Assembly (NCBI RefSeq): GCF_009734405.1
Contig: NZ_CP046453.1
Coordinates: 1,984,001 to 2,048,000 of the forward strand
Length of the DNA: 64,000 nucleotides
Source: Corynebacterium comes
Lineage (GTDB): Bacteria; Actinomycetota; Actinomycetes; Mycobacteriales; Mycobacteriaceae
Direction: 5' to 3'
The notes beneath the pieces were generated by a model. The model was not told the origin of the DNA. It ran no database searches and was given only the letters and a program-made list of their open reading frames with translations. Below, one piece after another: positions 15,981 through 25,633 of the stretch. Position numbers and translations under genes: made by a program. Position 1 is the first letter of the stretch. Each line of letters begins with the position of its first letter.

Positions 15981-16024
15981 AACTCCCCGAAGCCGTACCC
16001 CCCTGCGCAGAAAGGAAATCCATC

Positions 16025-17215
16025 ATGACTGCCACCGTTCCCGATACGTTCGACCCCAAAGTTTTCCGCGAGGTCATGGGCCACTACCCCACCGGTGTCG
16101 CCGTGGTGACCGGACGCAGTGCAGAAGGCGAGATCCTGGCGCTTGTCGTCGGCACCTTCGCCTCAGTGTCCCTGGACCCTCCGCTGGTGTCCTTCATGCC
16201 GATGAAAACCTCCCGTACCTTCCAGAAGCTCCGTCAGTGCGACTCCCTGTGCATCAATATCCTGGGTGGTGAACAGCAGGCCGAAATGCTCGCCATCGCG
16301 CAGCGTTGGGAGAACAAGCTCGACGGCATCGAGTGGTACCCCTCGCCTTCCGGCGACCCCATCCTGAAGCACTCGATTGCCTGGGTCGACACGACCATCG
16401 CCGATGTGGTGGAGGCCGGCGATCACTGGATCGTGCTCTGCGCGGTCTCCGATCTCCAGATCACCAACTCCGTGGCACCTCTGCTCTTCTTCCAGGGCGG
16501 GTACGGCAGCTTCGCCGGAACCGAACAGGTCTCCCGGATGGGCCACGAAATCCTCCCCGCCATTCACGCCGCCCACAGCGTGAGCGAGAAGCTGAAGGAT
16601 CTGGCACACTCCATCGGCTGCGAAGTGTCGGTGTTCGCGGCCGTCAGTGACGACGAGCTGGCCACGGTCTTCTCCGCCCTCTCTGCTGACGCCACCCGCG
16701 AAGGAGGACTGGCCAGCCGGTTCCCCATGGTCCCCCCGATCGGCGACAGCTACATGTTCGACAAGCCCGCTGAGCTCCAGGAACGCTGGATGCACAAGCT
16801 GAAGAACGCCTCGGACGAAGTACATGAGCGGCACCGCAAACGCCTGAAGTTCATCGGGGAGCACGGATACCTGCTGGCGCTGCTGCCGGAAGCAGGATCC
16901 ACCGCCTATGACCAGATGATCCGCGCCACCCGCGAGTACAAGAAGGCGAACCCCACCCCGATGGAAGAACGGAGTATCCGCGAAGCCATCGGAAGCACCC
17001 GACTGGACTACGACCCCCGAGAGATCCAGGACCAAGAGACCTACAACGTAGGTTCCATGGTGCTCCCGGTCCGGGACCCCTCCGGCGATTACACCATGAC
17101 TCTTCGCCTGGCCCAGCTGCCGGCCGGAGTGACCGGCGCAGACGTCCGGGGCTGGATCGAACGGGCCAAGGCCGTGGCGCGGGAGATCGAGAACGCCAGC
17201 AGCAGCGAAGACTAG
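16025..17215 (+). CDS. iacG: Flavin reductase IacG with an extra IclR-like C-terminal domain
   Basis: A 396-residue protein. Residues about 10-165 are a flavin reductase-like domain (VMGHYPTGVAVVTGRS, then GTFASVSLDPPLVSF and SRTFQKLR), which supplies reduced flavin to IacA. The usual stand-alone reductase is about 170 residues. Here a further ~220 residues follow, with features of IclR-type effector-binding domains: ASRFPMVPPIGDSYMF, HRKRLKFIGEHGYLLAL and an N-terminal helical connector. No helix-turn-helix is seen, so it is not a repressor by itself. The tail may sense the aromatic substrate and gate flavin reduction, as the C-terminal domain of the 4-hydroxyphenylacetate hydroxylase reductase C1 does. 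It lies 44 nt after the MFS stop, with a good AAAGGA site. Confidence 0.8.
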   Translation: MTATVPDTFDPKVFREVMGHYPTGVAVVTGRSAEGEILALVVGTFASVSLDPPLVSFMPMKTSRTFQKLRQCDSLCINILGGEQQAEMLAIAQRWENKLDGIEWYPSPSGDPILKHSIAWVDTTIADVVEAGDHWIVLCAVSDLQITNSVAPLLFFQGGYGSFAGTEQVSRMGHEILPAIHAAHSVSEKLKDLAHSIGCEVSVFAAVSDDELATVFSALSADATREGGLASRFPMVPPIGDSYMFDKPAELQERWMHKLKNASDEVHERHRKRLKFIGEHGYLLALLPEAGSTAYDQMIRATREYKKANPTPMEERSIREAIGSTRLDYDPREIQDQETYNVGSMVLPVRDPSGDYTMTLRLAQLPAGVTGADVRGWIERAKAVAREIENASSSED

Positions 17216-17225
17216 GAACCGAAGA

Positions 17226-18694
<1,469 letters not shown>

Positions 18695-18707
18695 CTCCTG
18701 GGAACAC

Positions 18708-18751
18708 GGAAGGGGCGGGGCACCTGGTGCATCAGGTGCCCCGCCCCTTCC
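18708..18751. terminator. Bidirectional terminator between catA and dgt
   Basis: A perfect 19-bp stem (GGAAGGGGCGGGGCACCTG and its complement) closes a 6-nt loop between the convergent catA and dgt genes. It also marks the right boundary of the catabolic island. Confidence 0.88.
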
Positions 18752-18762
18752 GCCTCCCTCCC

Positions 18763-20028
18763 CTACCCCAGGAAAGGTGTGAGGGCGGCGGAGTGCTTGG
18801 CCAGACGCTCGAGACGCGACTCGGTCATGGAGGCGATCTGGTCGATCACCACTCGCTGACGCCCGGCATCATCCGCCGCCTCGTTCCACCACTGGCGGTA
18901 CATCGGGTCGAGGGAGCCCGGCGCGCCGGCGGTGAGGTAGTCGAAGACCCTGAAGATGCGTTCGCGCTGGCGGTCCTGGCGGGCGATGTGCACCGGCGCG
19001 TCCATGACGTAGAGCACGGCGATGGTCTTGAGCAGGGTCACCTCGGCATGCGCGTGGGGCGGGACGATCAGTCGGCCGTGCTGCCGGCCCAGCTTCTCCT
19101 GCCCGGCCGTCGCGCTCACCGTGGCGCCGACGTAGCGGCCGACCAGCTCGGAGGTCATGCGCTTGAGATTGGAATAACCGCGCAACGAGTGGTCGAAGTC
19201 GGCGGCGTGGTGAACGACGTTGAGTTCGCGGAGGGAGGCGGCGGCGTCGAGAAGCTCTTCGGGGGTGCCGCCGAAGGCGCGGGCACCCTTTTCGGCCAGC
19301 GCGGCGAGTTCGACGAGGTCCCAGAGGACGCGGAGGGTGATGCGGCCGGAGACGATGCCGTCCTCGACGTCATGGACCGAGTAGGCGATGTCGTCGGACC
19401 AGTCCATGGCCTGGGCCTCCATGGAGGGGCACTGATCGGTGTGGCCCTCGCGGAGCCAGGCGAGGATGTGTGCGTCCTCGTCGTAGCAGCCGTACTTGGC
19501 GTTGACGGTGCCGTCCGGGTTGGTGCGGGTGCGCGGGTACTTGCAGGCGGCGTCGAGCGCGGCGCGGGTGAGGTTGAGGCCGAAGCTCTCCCCCGCCGGC
19601 GAGACGGTCTTGGGCTCCAGGCGGGCGAGGATGCGCAGGGTCTGGGCGTTGCCCTCGAAGCCCCCGCAATCGGCGGCGACCTCGTTGAGCGCGACCTCAC
19701 CGTTATGGCCGTAGGGCGGATGCCCGATGTCATGGGTGAGGCCGGCCATCTCGCAGAGGTCGGGATCCAGGCCGAGACCGGAGCCGATGCCGCGGGCGAT
19801 CTGCGCGACCTCGAGGGAGTGCGTCAGGCGGGTGCGGGGGGTGTCGCCGTCGCGGGGGCCCACGACCTGGGTCTTGTCCGCCAGCCTGCGCAGCGCTGCC
19901 GAATGCAGGACGCGCGCACGGTCACGGCCGAAGTCACCCCGGTGATCGGGGGTCGAGTCCTCAAACTCGCTGCCCTTCGGGCCCTCATGGTGCCGGCGTT
20001 CGATGTCGGCGGCGGTGTATGCGTACAT
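18763..20028 (-). CDS. dgt: Deoxyguanosine triphosphate triphosphohydrolase-like protein
   Basis: A 421-residue HD-domain dNTP triphosphohydrolase. The N-terminal HSAALRRLADKTQV and TRLTHSLEVAQIARGIG carry the first metal His (His70); GLTHDIGHPPYGHNGE carries His99-Asp100. DWSDDIAYSVHDVEDG supplies a later Asp. Such enzymes cleave dGTP or other dNTPs to the nucleoside and tripolyphosphate, controlling nucleotide pools. Length matches actinobacterial Dgt. It follows the DUF218 gene by 6 nt and converges on catA. Confidence 0.9.
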   Translation of the reverse strand: MYAYTAADIERRHHEGPKGSEFEDSTPDHRGDFGRDRARVLHSAALRRLADKTQVVGPRDGDTPRTRLTHSLEVAQIARGIGSGLGLDPDLCEMAGLTHDIGHPPYGHNGEVALNEVAADCGGFEGNAQTLRILARLEPKTVSPAGESFGLNLTRAALDAACKYPRTRTNPDGTVNAKYGCYDEDAHILAWLREGHTDQCPSMEAQAMDWSDDIAYSVHDVEDGIVSGRITLRVLWDLVELAALAEKGARAFGGTPEELLDAAASLRELNVVHHAADFDHSLRGYSNLKRMTSELVGRYVGATVSATAGQEKLGRQHGRLIVPPHAHAEVTLLKTIAVLYVMDAPVHIARQDRQRERIFRVFDYLTAGAPGSLDPMYRQWWNEAADDAGRQRVVIDQIASMTESRLERLAKHSAALTPFLG

Positions 20029-20034
20029 GTGTCC

Positions 20035-20700
20035 TCAGTCCAGCTTGTCGGCAGCCAGCTTCTCGTGGCGGGCCCGGCGCGAGGGGCGCAGACCGGCCTG
20101 CAGCCCGCGCAACAACTCCTCCAGCCTATCCGCGTTATCGCGTCCGAAGGCGCGGGACACATCGACGACCATCAGCCCGCCCGTCTCATGGGACAGGGTG
20201 AGCCACCATGTCTTCCCCGGGAACCGCGTGGGGGAGGTCCGGGTCGGGCTGGCGAGAGCGTCAATTCCGGCCTGATGTGCCAGGAGCTCGGCGCGCAGGG
20301 CATGGTTCGGATCGGTGACGATGAGGGTCGCGCCGGGGTGGTGGTGTTCCACGAGCGCAGCGTAGGAGCCGCGGGTGTCATTGCCCTCGGGCACCTCGGT
20401 CACCGCGCTGGCGGGGACGCCGCGTTCGACCAGGTAGGCCTTGCCCACCTGCGCCTCAGTGAACCGGTCGCCGGGCATCCGTCCGCCGAGGGTGAAAATA
20501 TGACCGGCGCGGCCGGCTTCCCAGAGCAGGAGCGCATGGTCCAGGCGCGCGGCGAACTGTTTCGATGCGCGGCCGTCATACTGTGCCGTGCCCAGCACCG
20601 CCAGGCTGGCGCGCGGGGCGGGGAGGGGGCGGCGCATACGAGCATGGGCGAGGATGCGGGCCGGGCCGGACAGGAGCGCAGGGAGGAGGTACAACTTCAC
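20035..20700 (-). CDS. DUF218 (YdcF/SanA-like) protein
   Basis: A 221-residue protein with the DUF218 pattern: ASLAVLGTAQYDGRASKQFAARLDHALLLW, then IFTLGGRMPGDRFTEAQVGKAYL, EGNDTRGSYAALVEHH and TLIVTDPNHALRAELLAHQAG. The family binds S-adenosylmethionine in E. coli YdcF and is linked to envelope functions; no function is proven here. The GTG start at 20700 is chosen because TACCGT (20713-20708) lies 7 nt upstream, matching a leaderless promoter; the longer frame to 20898 would run through the divergent gene's signal peptide. It forms an operon with dgt. A single hydrophobic N-terminal stretch (KLYLLPALLSGPARIL) may be an anchor. Confidence 0.75.
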   Translation of the reverse strand: MKLYLLPALLSGPARILAHARMRRPLPAPRASLAVLGTAQYDGRASKQFAARLDHALLLWEAGRAGHIFTLGGRMPGDRFTEAQVGKAYLVERGVPASAVTEVPEGNDTRGSYAALVEHHHPGATLIVTDPNHALRAELLAHQAGIDALASPTRTSPTRFPGKTWWLTLSHETGGLMVVDVSRAFGRDNADRLEELLRGLQAGLRPSRRARHEKLAADKLD

Positions 20701-20707
20701 CGTTTCG

Positions 20708-20717
20708 ACGGTAGTCT
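20708..20717. promoter_or_regulatory. Overlapping divergent leaderless -10 elements
   Basis: Plus-strand TAGTCT (20712-20717) lies 7 nt before ATG 20725, and minus-strand TACCGT (20713-20708) lies 7 nt before GTG 20700. The two -10 boxes share two bases, so the promoters must compete or alternate. Confidence 0.5.
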
Positions 20718-20724
20718 TGGCGGC

Positions 20725-22758
20725 ATGAAACCAATGCTCCCCCGCCCGAAGACCCTGGCCGCAGCCGCTGCGATCGCCGCCGCAGTCCTCGTCGGAGGCG
20801 CACCGCTCGCGCTCGGACTGGACAGCGCCACCCAGGCACAGACCGCCGTCGCCGGCACCATCGCCCCGGAACGCTTCGCTGCGCCGGTGACCGATCACTC
20901 AGGTGTGCTCGACGCCGCGCAGAGCGCCGATCTGACCGAGAAGATCCAGCAGTACAAGATCGACGGGCAGAAATCGATCTTCGTGGTGTTCCTGCCCAGC
21001 TTCGGCGGCATGACCCCGGAAGCCTGGACCGAGGAGGCCGTGACCCTCAACGGCGGCGGCAACACCGCGGTTATCGCCGTGGCCACCGAGGACCGGCAGT
21101 TCGGCATCAACGGCGGCAGCGACTGGCAACAGTCCGAGCTCGACGACATGTATGACGCCGCCTTCCCCCAACTGGTGGAGAGCAACTGGTACGGCGCGGC
21201 CGACGCCGCCGTGGGCGCCGCAGCCAGCTCCGGGGAGATGTCCGGCGAGTCCGTCGCGTGGCTCGGCGGCGGTGCCGCGACCGCGGTCGCCGCAGGTGGC
21301 GGCATCTGGGCTTATTCGCGCCGCAAGCGGAAGGAGACCTCGGCGGCCGTGCTGGAGGATTCCCGCAACATCGATCCCCGGGACACCGGTCGCCTGGCCA
21401 AGCTGCCCCTGGAGACCCTGGAGCAGCTCGCCCACGAGGAACTCGTCGCCGTCGACGAATCCATCCGCCGCGGCCGCGAGGAGCTGGACCTGGCGATCGC
21501 CGAGTTCGGCCCCGACCGCACCCGCTCCTTCACCCGCGCGATGAACCACTCCACCACCACGCTGCAGAAGGCCTTCGCCACCCAGCAGCGCCTCAACGAC
21601 GCCATCCCCGAATCCGAGGCCGAAAAACGCGCCATGCTCGTGGCCATCATCTCCTCCTGCGGCCAGGCCGACGACGCCCTGCAGTCCGAGGCCGCCGAAT
21701 TCGCCGCCATGCGCGACCTGCTGGCCACCGCCGACGCCAAGATCGACGAACTGACCCGACGCACCGTCGACGTGCGCACCCGCCTGCCCCAGGCCACCGC
21801 GACGCTGTCGGCGCTGCAGGAGCGCTACTCCCCCGAGGTGCTGGCGTCGATCGCCGACAACGTCTCCCTGGCCGAAGCTGCGTTGGACGAGGCCGAGAAT
21901 GCCCTGGGATCCGCACGCTCCCTGGAGTCCCTGCCCGCGGGCGAGCAGGGCGGACTCGTCGAGGCCATCCGCCACTCCGAGCACGCCATCGAACGCGCCG
22001 ACCACATGCTGTCCAGCATTGAGCGTGCAGACGAGAACATCGCCTCCGCAAGGTCCGGCATCGACAACCTCATCGCCGAGGTCGAGGGCGAGATCCGGGA
22101 AGCCGGCGACCTCAAACGCCGCGGGGTTTCGGAAGGAGCACGGGCAGACTGGGCAGCACTGGATGACGTCGTCGGTCGCGCCATCACCACCCTCGAGCAG
22201 TCCCGCGACCTGAAATCCTCCGACCCGCTCGGCGCCTACACCCTGCTCTCCGACATCGACGCCGAAGTCGACCAGCACCTCGACGCCGTCCGCGAAACCA
22301 CCGCCGACCAGTCCCGGCAGCTCCAGCTCCTGGACCACCAGCTCCAGTCCGCGAACTCCACCATCCAGGCCGCCGAGGACCTCATCGCCTCCCGCGGACG
22401 GGTGGTCCAGGCCCAGGCACGCACCTACCTCGCCGACGCCAAGCGCCTGCAGGCCCAGGCCATCCAGCTGCGCACCTCCGACACCCGGACCGCCATCGAG
22501 GCGGCACGCCAGGCAGCCGACGCCGCCAAGCTCGCCTCCCGCCAGGCCCAGTCCGATGTCGACGACTACCAGCGCCGCCAGCACCAGGGCCGCGGCGGTG
22601 GCTCCAACATGGGTGGGTTCGTCGCCGGCATGCTCATCAACGAAATCCTCTCCGGCGGCGGCCGCGGTGGTGGCTTCGGCGGTGGGTTCGGCGGAGGCGG
22701 CTTTGGGGGTGGCGGCGGCTTCGGCGGAGGCGGCGGGTTCCGCGGCGGGTCTTTCTAG
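20725..22758 (+). CDS. TPM-domain membrane protein with long coiled coil and Gly-rich tail
   Basis: A 677-residue protein. The signal peptide (KTLAAAAAIAAAVLVGGAPLALG) is followed by an extracytoplasmic TPM domain (about 50-165, VTDHSGVLDAAQSADLTEKIQQYKID), then a membrane helix (about 176-192, ending AYSRRKRKE). A long helical cytoplasmic region (about 200-620) has heptad-like repeats with conserved DxA/ExA spacing. The tail (about 635-677) is almost only Gly, Phe and Arg. Actinobacterial proteins of this layout are conserved but poorly characterised; TPM domains have been linked to photosystem repair in plants and to membrane quality control. Leaderless start is predicted. A terminator follows at 22775-22809. 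Confidence 0.82.
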   Translation: MKPMLPRPKTLAAAAAIAAAVLVGGAPLALGLDSATQAQTAVAGTIAPERFAAPVTDHSGVLDAAQSADLTEKIQQYKIDGQKSIFVVFLPSFGGMTPEAWTEEAVTLNGGGNTAVIAVATEDRQFGINGGSDWQQSELDDMYDAAFPQLVESNWYGAADAAVGAAASSGEMSGESVAWLGGGAATAVAAGGGIWAYSRRKRKETSAAVLEDSRNIDPRDTGRLAKLPLETLEQLAHEELVAVDESIRRGREELDLAIAEFGPDRTRSFTRAMNHSTTTLQKAFATQQRLNDAIPESEAEKRAMLVAIISSCGQADDALQSEAAEFAAMRDLLATADAKIDELTRRTVDVRTRLPQATATLSALQERYSPEVLASIADNVSLAEAALDEAENALGSARSLESLPAGEQGGLVEAIRHSEHAIERADHMLSSIERADENIASARSGIDNLIAEVEGEIREAGDLKRRGVSEGARADWAALDDVVGRAITTLEQSRDLKSSDPLGAYTLLSDIDAEVDQHLDAVRETTADQSRQLQLLDHQLQSANSTIQAAEDLIASRGRVVQAQARTYLADAKRLQAQAIQLRTSDTRTAIEAARQAADAAKLASRQAQSDVDDYQRRQHQGRGGGSNMGGFVAGMLINEILSGGGRGGGFGGGFGGGGFGGGGGFGGGGGFRGGSF

Positions 22759-22774
22759 CCTGCACAAACCAACG

Positions 22775-22809
22775 AGGGGTGCCAGACGATTCAATCGTCC
22801 GGCACCCCT
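22775..22809 (+). terminator. Terminator after the TPM gene
   Basis: The arms AGGGGTGCC and GGCACCCCT, then GACGAT and ATCGTC after one mismatch, close a TCA loop. It lies between the TPM gene and the convergent DUF4352 gene and can serve both. Confidence 0.75.
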
Positions 22810-22841
22810 GGCGTTTCAGTTCAACTCGTCCCGCTAAGAAG

Positions 22842-23672
22842 CTACTGAACTGAAACGAAGATCCTGTCCCCGAACATGGACGGACTCAGTGCGTACACGC
22901 CCTCGTTGGCGGTAGCCGCATCGACCTCAAACGCGATGTTGCCGGTAGTGGATGCTCCCGGATAAAGCGGACTCAAGGAATCGAAACTTTCGGGCTCTAC
23001 GATCATCGAGTCCGAGCTGCTGACCGTGTTTCCTCCGCCGGTGACGTATTGGAGTGTGACCCAGGGAGTCTCCCCTTGCTGGTCATCGCCGTTATAGGTG
23101 GCCGTGATGTTGGCCATCAGGTACACGTTTCCCTCGGCTGGAGGATCATTGAACATATTGGCTGCGAGAACAGCCTCCGTAGCATCGAGCGTGGTGCCGT
23201 TCACGGTGACGGTCCAGTCTCCCTGGGTAATGGCAGTGCCAATCGGGTAGGGGTTAGGCCTGGTTCCTACGCCGTCCTGGCCAGCAACGAAGGCCTGGGC
23301 TTCGCCTTCGACAGGTTGCTCCGCTGAGATCTCTCCCCCGGAGAAGGATTCATCAATGGCTGAGCCGACGGCAAACATGAACACCAGGACGGCGACGATC
23401 GTTCCCACGATGGAGATGATCAGGGCCGCGACACCAAAGCCCTTCCTGCCCTTCATGAAGAGCGAGACGATGGCGAGAATGAAGGAGATAGGAAGCAGAA
23501 TCCATCCCACGATCAACGCCCCGGGGATGCAGGCGAAAATGAACCCGATTGCGGCCGTGATGAGCGCGACCGTGGCGAGCGTGTTCTTCTGCTTTTCTAC
23601 TGGCGGCTGAGAATGCGGAGCCAACGAGACGGGGTCCGCTTCACCCGATTGAATGACTGAATTACTTGACAT
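22842..23672 (-). CDS. Membrane protein with C-terminal DUF4352 domain
   Basis: A 276-residue protein. The hydrophilic N-terminus (about 1-30) is followed by three membrane segments (about 31-105: TLATVALITAAIGFIFACIP, a second in LLPISFILAIVSLFM and a third in FGVAALIISIVGTIVAVLV). The outside domain has the DUF4352 immunoglobulin-like pattern NPYPIGTAITQGDWTVTV...NVYLMANITATYNG and ends in FGDRIFVSVQ. The substrate or partner is unknown. TAAGTT (23684-23679) lies 6 nt before the ATG, so leaderless expression is likely. It is convergent with the TPM gene. Confidence 0.75.
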   Translation of the reverse strand: MSSNSVIQSGEADPVSLAPHSQPPVEKQKNTLATVALITAAIGFIFACIPGALIVGWILLPISFILAIVSLFMKGRKGFGVAALIISIVGTIVAVLVFMFAVGSAIDESFSGGEISAEQPVEGEAQAFVAGQDGVGTRPNPYPIGTAITQGDWTVTVNGTTLDATEAVLAANMFNDPPAEGNVYLMANITATYNGDDQQGETPWVTLQYVTGGGNTVSSSDSMIVEPESFDSLSPLYPGASTTGNIAFEVDAATANEGVYALSPSMFGDRIFVSVQ

Positions 23673-23784
23673 AATCCAAACTTATCGGAGGGGTGTGCGA
23701 GAGTTACTTTCCTCCGAATCTAAAATATTCTTACTCCCCCTTTTCGGGGCTTAAAGCCGGTGATACGTCTGCGGCCGCCGCCCC

Positions 23785-23836
23785 GAGGAGTCGACGAGGA
23801 CGCAGCCCCGGCGAACGAGGCGGCGTCGATAAGCGG
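23785..23836 (-). pseudogene. Remnant of a paralogue of the 151-residue gene at 25634-26089
   Basis: Two blocks match the 3' end of the gene at 25634-26089: 21 identical bases (23789-23809 against 25660-25680) and 16 identical bases (23821-23836 against 25693-25708). The stretch between them is 11 nt here and 12 nt there, so the reading frame is broken by one base. Only a peptide tail resembling GCVLVDS...RRP is left. The rest of 23673-23897 shows no gene, only the promoters of the flanking genes. Confidence 0.6.
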
Positions 23837-23897
23837 AACACCGGCCCACCTCAGCGAACCCCCTGCCAGATAGTTTCGGCGGCGATAGCATGGCCTC

Positions 23898-25475
23898 ATG
23901 CAGGCCCAACCGGAGCGAAGCCCTCAACGTCAACGCCAAGCCGTGGTGCTCATCCACGGGATGGGCGATCAACGGCCGATGGATACGCTACGTGCGTTCA
24001 TGGCGGGAATCGGCGTTCCACAGTTCTACAGCAAGCCCCACCGGTACTCCGACAACTTTGAGCTGCGGCGCTTCTCCAGCTACGGGTCCCATCCGCGGCC
24101 GGAGACGGACTTCTTCGAGTTCTACTGGGCCCACCACTTCCCTGCCGGGCGTCTCTTCGCCACGCTGCGCTGGCTGTTCGTGGACATCCTTTTCCGGCGC
24201 CCGTTCTGGGGCCATCAACCACCGCTGCGCAGGCCGATCGGGATCTTCCAGGCCGCCGTGACGGTCCTGGCGCTCATCCTCCTCGTCGCCGTGACGGACT
24301 CGCTGGGGCTCGACGTCGGGCTCGCCGAGAATAGCGCTGCGTTGCTGGGCCGGATACTCACCGTTGTCGCCGTTCTGGCCGTGCTGGTCCTGCTCCTCGC
24401 CGGCGGATTCCTCACGAGGTCGCTTGCCGACGCCCGGTTCTACCTCTCCCGCTCCCCCGGCAGCCTCAAGGCCCGCAATGAGATCAGGGCCGAGGGCCTG
24501 GCACTTCTCCATGCCCTGCACGATGCCGGGACCTACCAACGGATCATCATTGTCGGCCACAGCCTCGGCTCGGTGATCGGCCTCGATCTGCTGCGCCTGG
24601 CGTGGGATGAGCTGCGCCATCCTGACCCTGCCCTGGCGGACGCGCCCGCGGATGATTACCCCACCACGCTGGCCGAAAACTTCGAGGAACTGGTCGACTC
24701 GCTCCCCCGGAATCCGGATCCCGAGGAGATGGCGCAGTGGCAGCACGCCCAGCACGAACTGTGGAACGAGTCCCGGCGTCGGGGGATGCGCTGGCTGGTG
24801 ACGGACTTCATCACGCTCGGTTCGCCCCTGGCGCACGCGGATTTCCTGCTCTCCCGCTCCAACGCCGGGTTCCAGGAACGCAAGGCTCAACGCGAGTATC
24901 CGGAATGCCCGCCGATTGATGATCGCGGCGGGACCTTCTACAGCCGCCGGTACACCGTGGAGGACGGGTGGTACACCCTGGGGAATGGTTCACCACGCAA
25001 CGCCCTCGTGGCCCATCATGGTGCCCCGTTCGCGGTTACCCGCTGGTCGAACGCGTATTTTCCCCGGTGGTTGTTCTTCGGCGACCTGGTGGGTGGCCCG
25101 TTGGCGCGGCAGTTCGGGCGCGGGGTGCGTGACGTCGCCGTACGTGCGGAATCGCTGCGGAGGCGGTCCCGGCGGGACGTCTTCCCGTGGGTGCACTCGC
25201 ACTACTGGCGGCTGGACCCCCAGGCCTCTGCCATCCGCGAACTGGAGGAGGAGGCTCTCCGCCGAGAGAAGCAGACCGGTGACCTGCCGGGGTCTGAGCG
25301 GCTCCGGCAGGACATCCTGGACCGGAAGGAGTCACTGCAGCAGCGACGCAGGGAGCTGGACAAGTCCAGCGGCACACAGGTCGCGTACCTGGCGCTGGTG
25401 GACTTCCTCCGGCTGAACAACCAGAAGGCCGCCAAGAATTACCCCGCACCCCCGGGCCCGCCGCTGCGTCGCTGA
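23898..25475 (+). CDS. Membrane-anchored alpha/beta-hydrolase-like protein
   Basis: A 525-residue protein. The oxyanion-hole motif is HGMGDQRPMD near residue 20. Two membrane helices (about 112-135 and 150-172) interrupt the fold. The nucleophile elbow is GHSLGSVIG near residue 223, followed by TLGSPLAHADFLLSR. The C-terminal ~80 residues are helical and highly charged. This layout suggests a lipase- or esterase-like serine hydrolase at the membrane; the substrate is unknown. TAGCAT (23886-23891) lies 6 nt before the ATG and no ribosome site is seen, so a leaderless start is predicted. Confidence 0.78.
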   Translation: MQAQPERSPQRQRQAVVLIHGMGDQRPMDTLRAFMAGIGVPQFYSKPHRYSDNFELRRFSSYGSHPRPETDFFEFYWAHHFPAGRLFATLRWLFVDILFRRPFWGHQPPLRRPIGIFQAAVTVLALILLVAVTDSLGLDVGLAENSAALLGRILTVVAVLAVLVLLLAGGFLTRSLADARFYLSRSPGSLKARNEIRAEGLALLHALHDAGTYQRIIIVGHSLGSVIGLDLLRLAWDELRHPDPALADAPADDYPTTLAENFEELVDSLPRNPDPEEMAQWQHAQHELWNESRRRGMRWLVTDFITLGSPLAHADFLLSRSNAGFQERKAQREYPECPPIDDRGGTFYSRRYTVEDGWYTLGNGSPRNALVAHHGAPFAVTRWSNAYFPRWLFFGDLVGGPLARQFGRGVRDVAVRAESLRRRSRRDVFPWVHSHYWRLDPQASAIRELEEEALRREKQTGDLPGSERLRQDILDRKESLQQRRRELDKSSGTQVAYLALVDFLRLNNQKAAKNYPAPPGPPLRR

Positions 25476-25533
25476 ACCCACATGCCGCGGCCAACGGCGC
25501 AGAGTGTCCCCAGCCACAAACGAAGATCCTTGC

Positions 25534-25593
25534 ACCTGACTTTTCTGGTTAGACCGTGCGCATATGCGTCCGGGTTAAGCAGAAAGGTCAGGT
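25534..25593. repeat. 60-bp symmetric imperfect palindrome between convergent genes
   Basis: The outer arms ACCTGACTTTTCTG and CAGAAAGGTCAGGT pair at 13 of 14 positions. The centre CGCATATGCG is perfect, and 24 of 30 pairs match over the whole 60 bp. Its place between two convergent genes suggests a bidirectional terminator, though the long stem is also cruciform-capable. Confidence 0.6.
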
Positions 25594-25633
25594 CGAAGCC
25601 ACCCCGACCGTGCCAGACTAGCCTGGCCCGAAC

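Noticed and set aside
18727..20724. In-frame upstream extension of the TPM gene giving a 1343-residue protein
   Set aside because: The extension is antisense to dgt and the DUF218 gene and has no known domain; the signal peptide starts at 20725.
20899..22794. A 631-codon minus-strand frame under the TPM gene
   Set aside because: Antisense shadow of a repetitive, high-GC coiled-coil gene.
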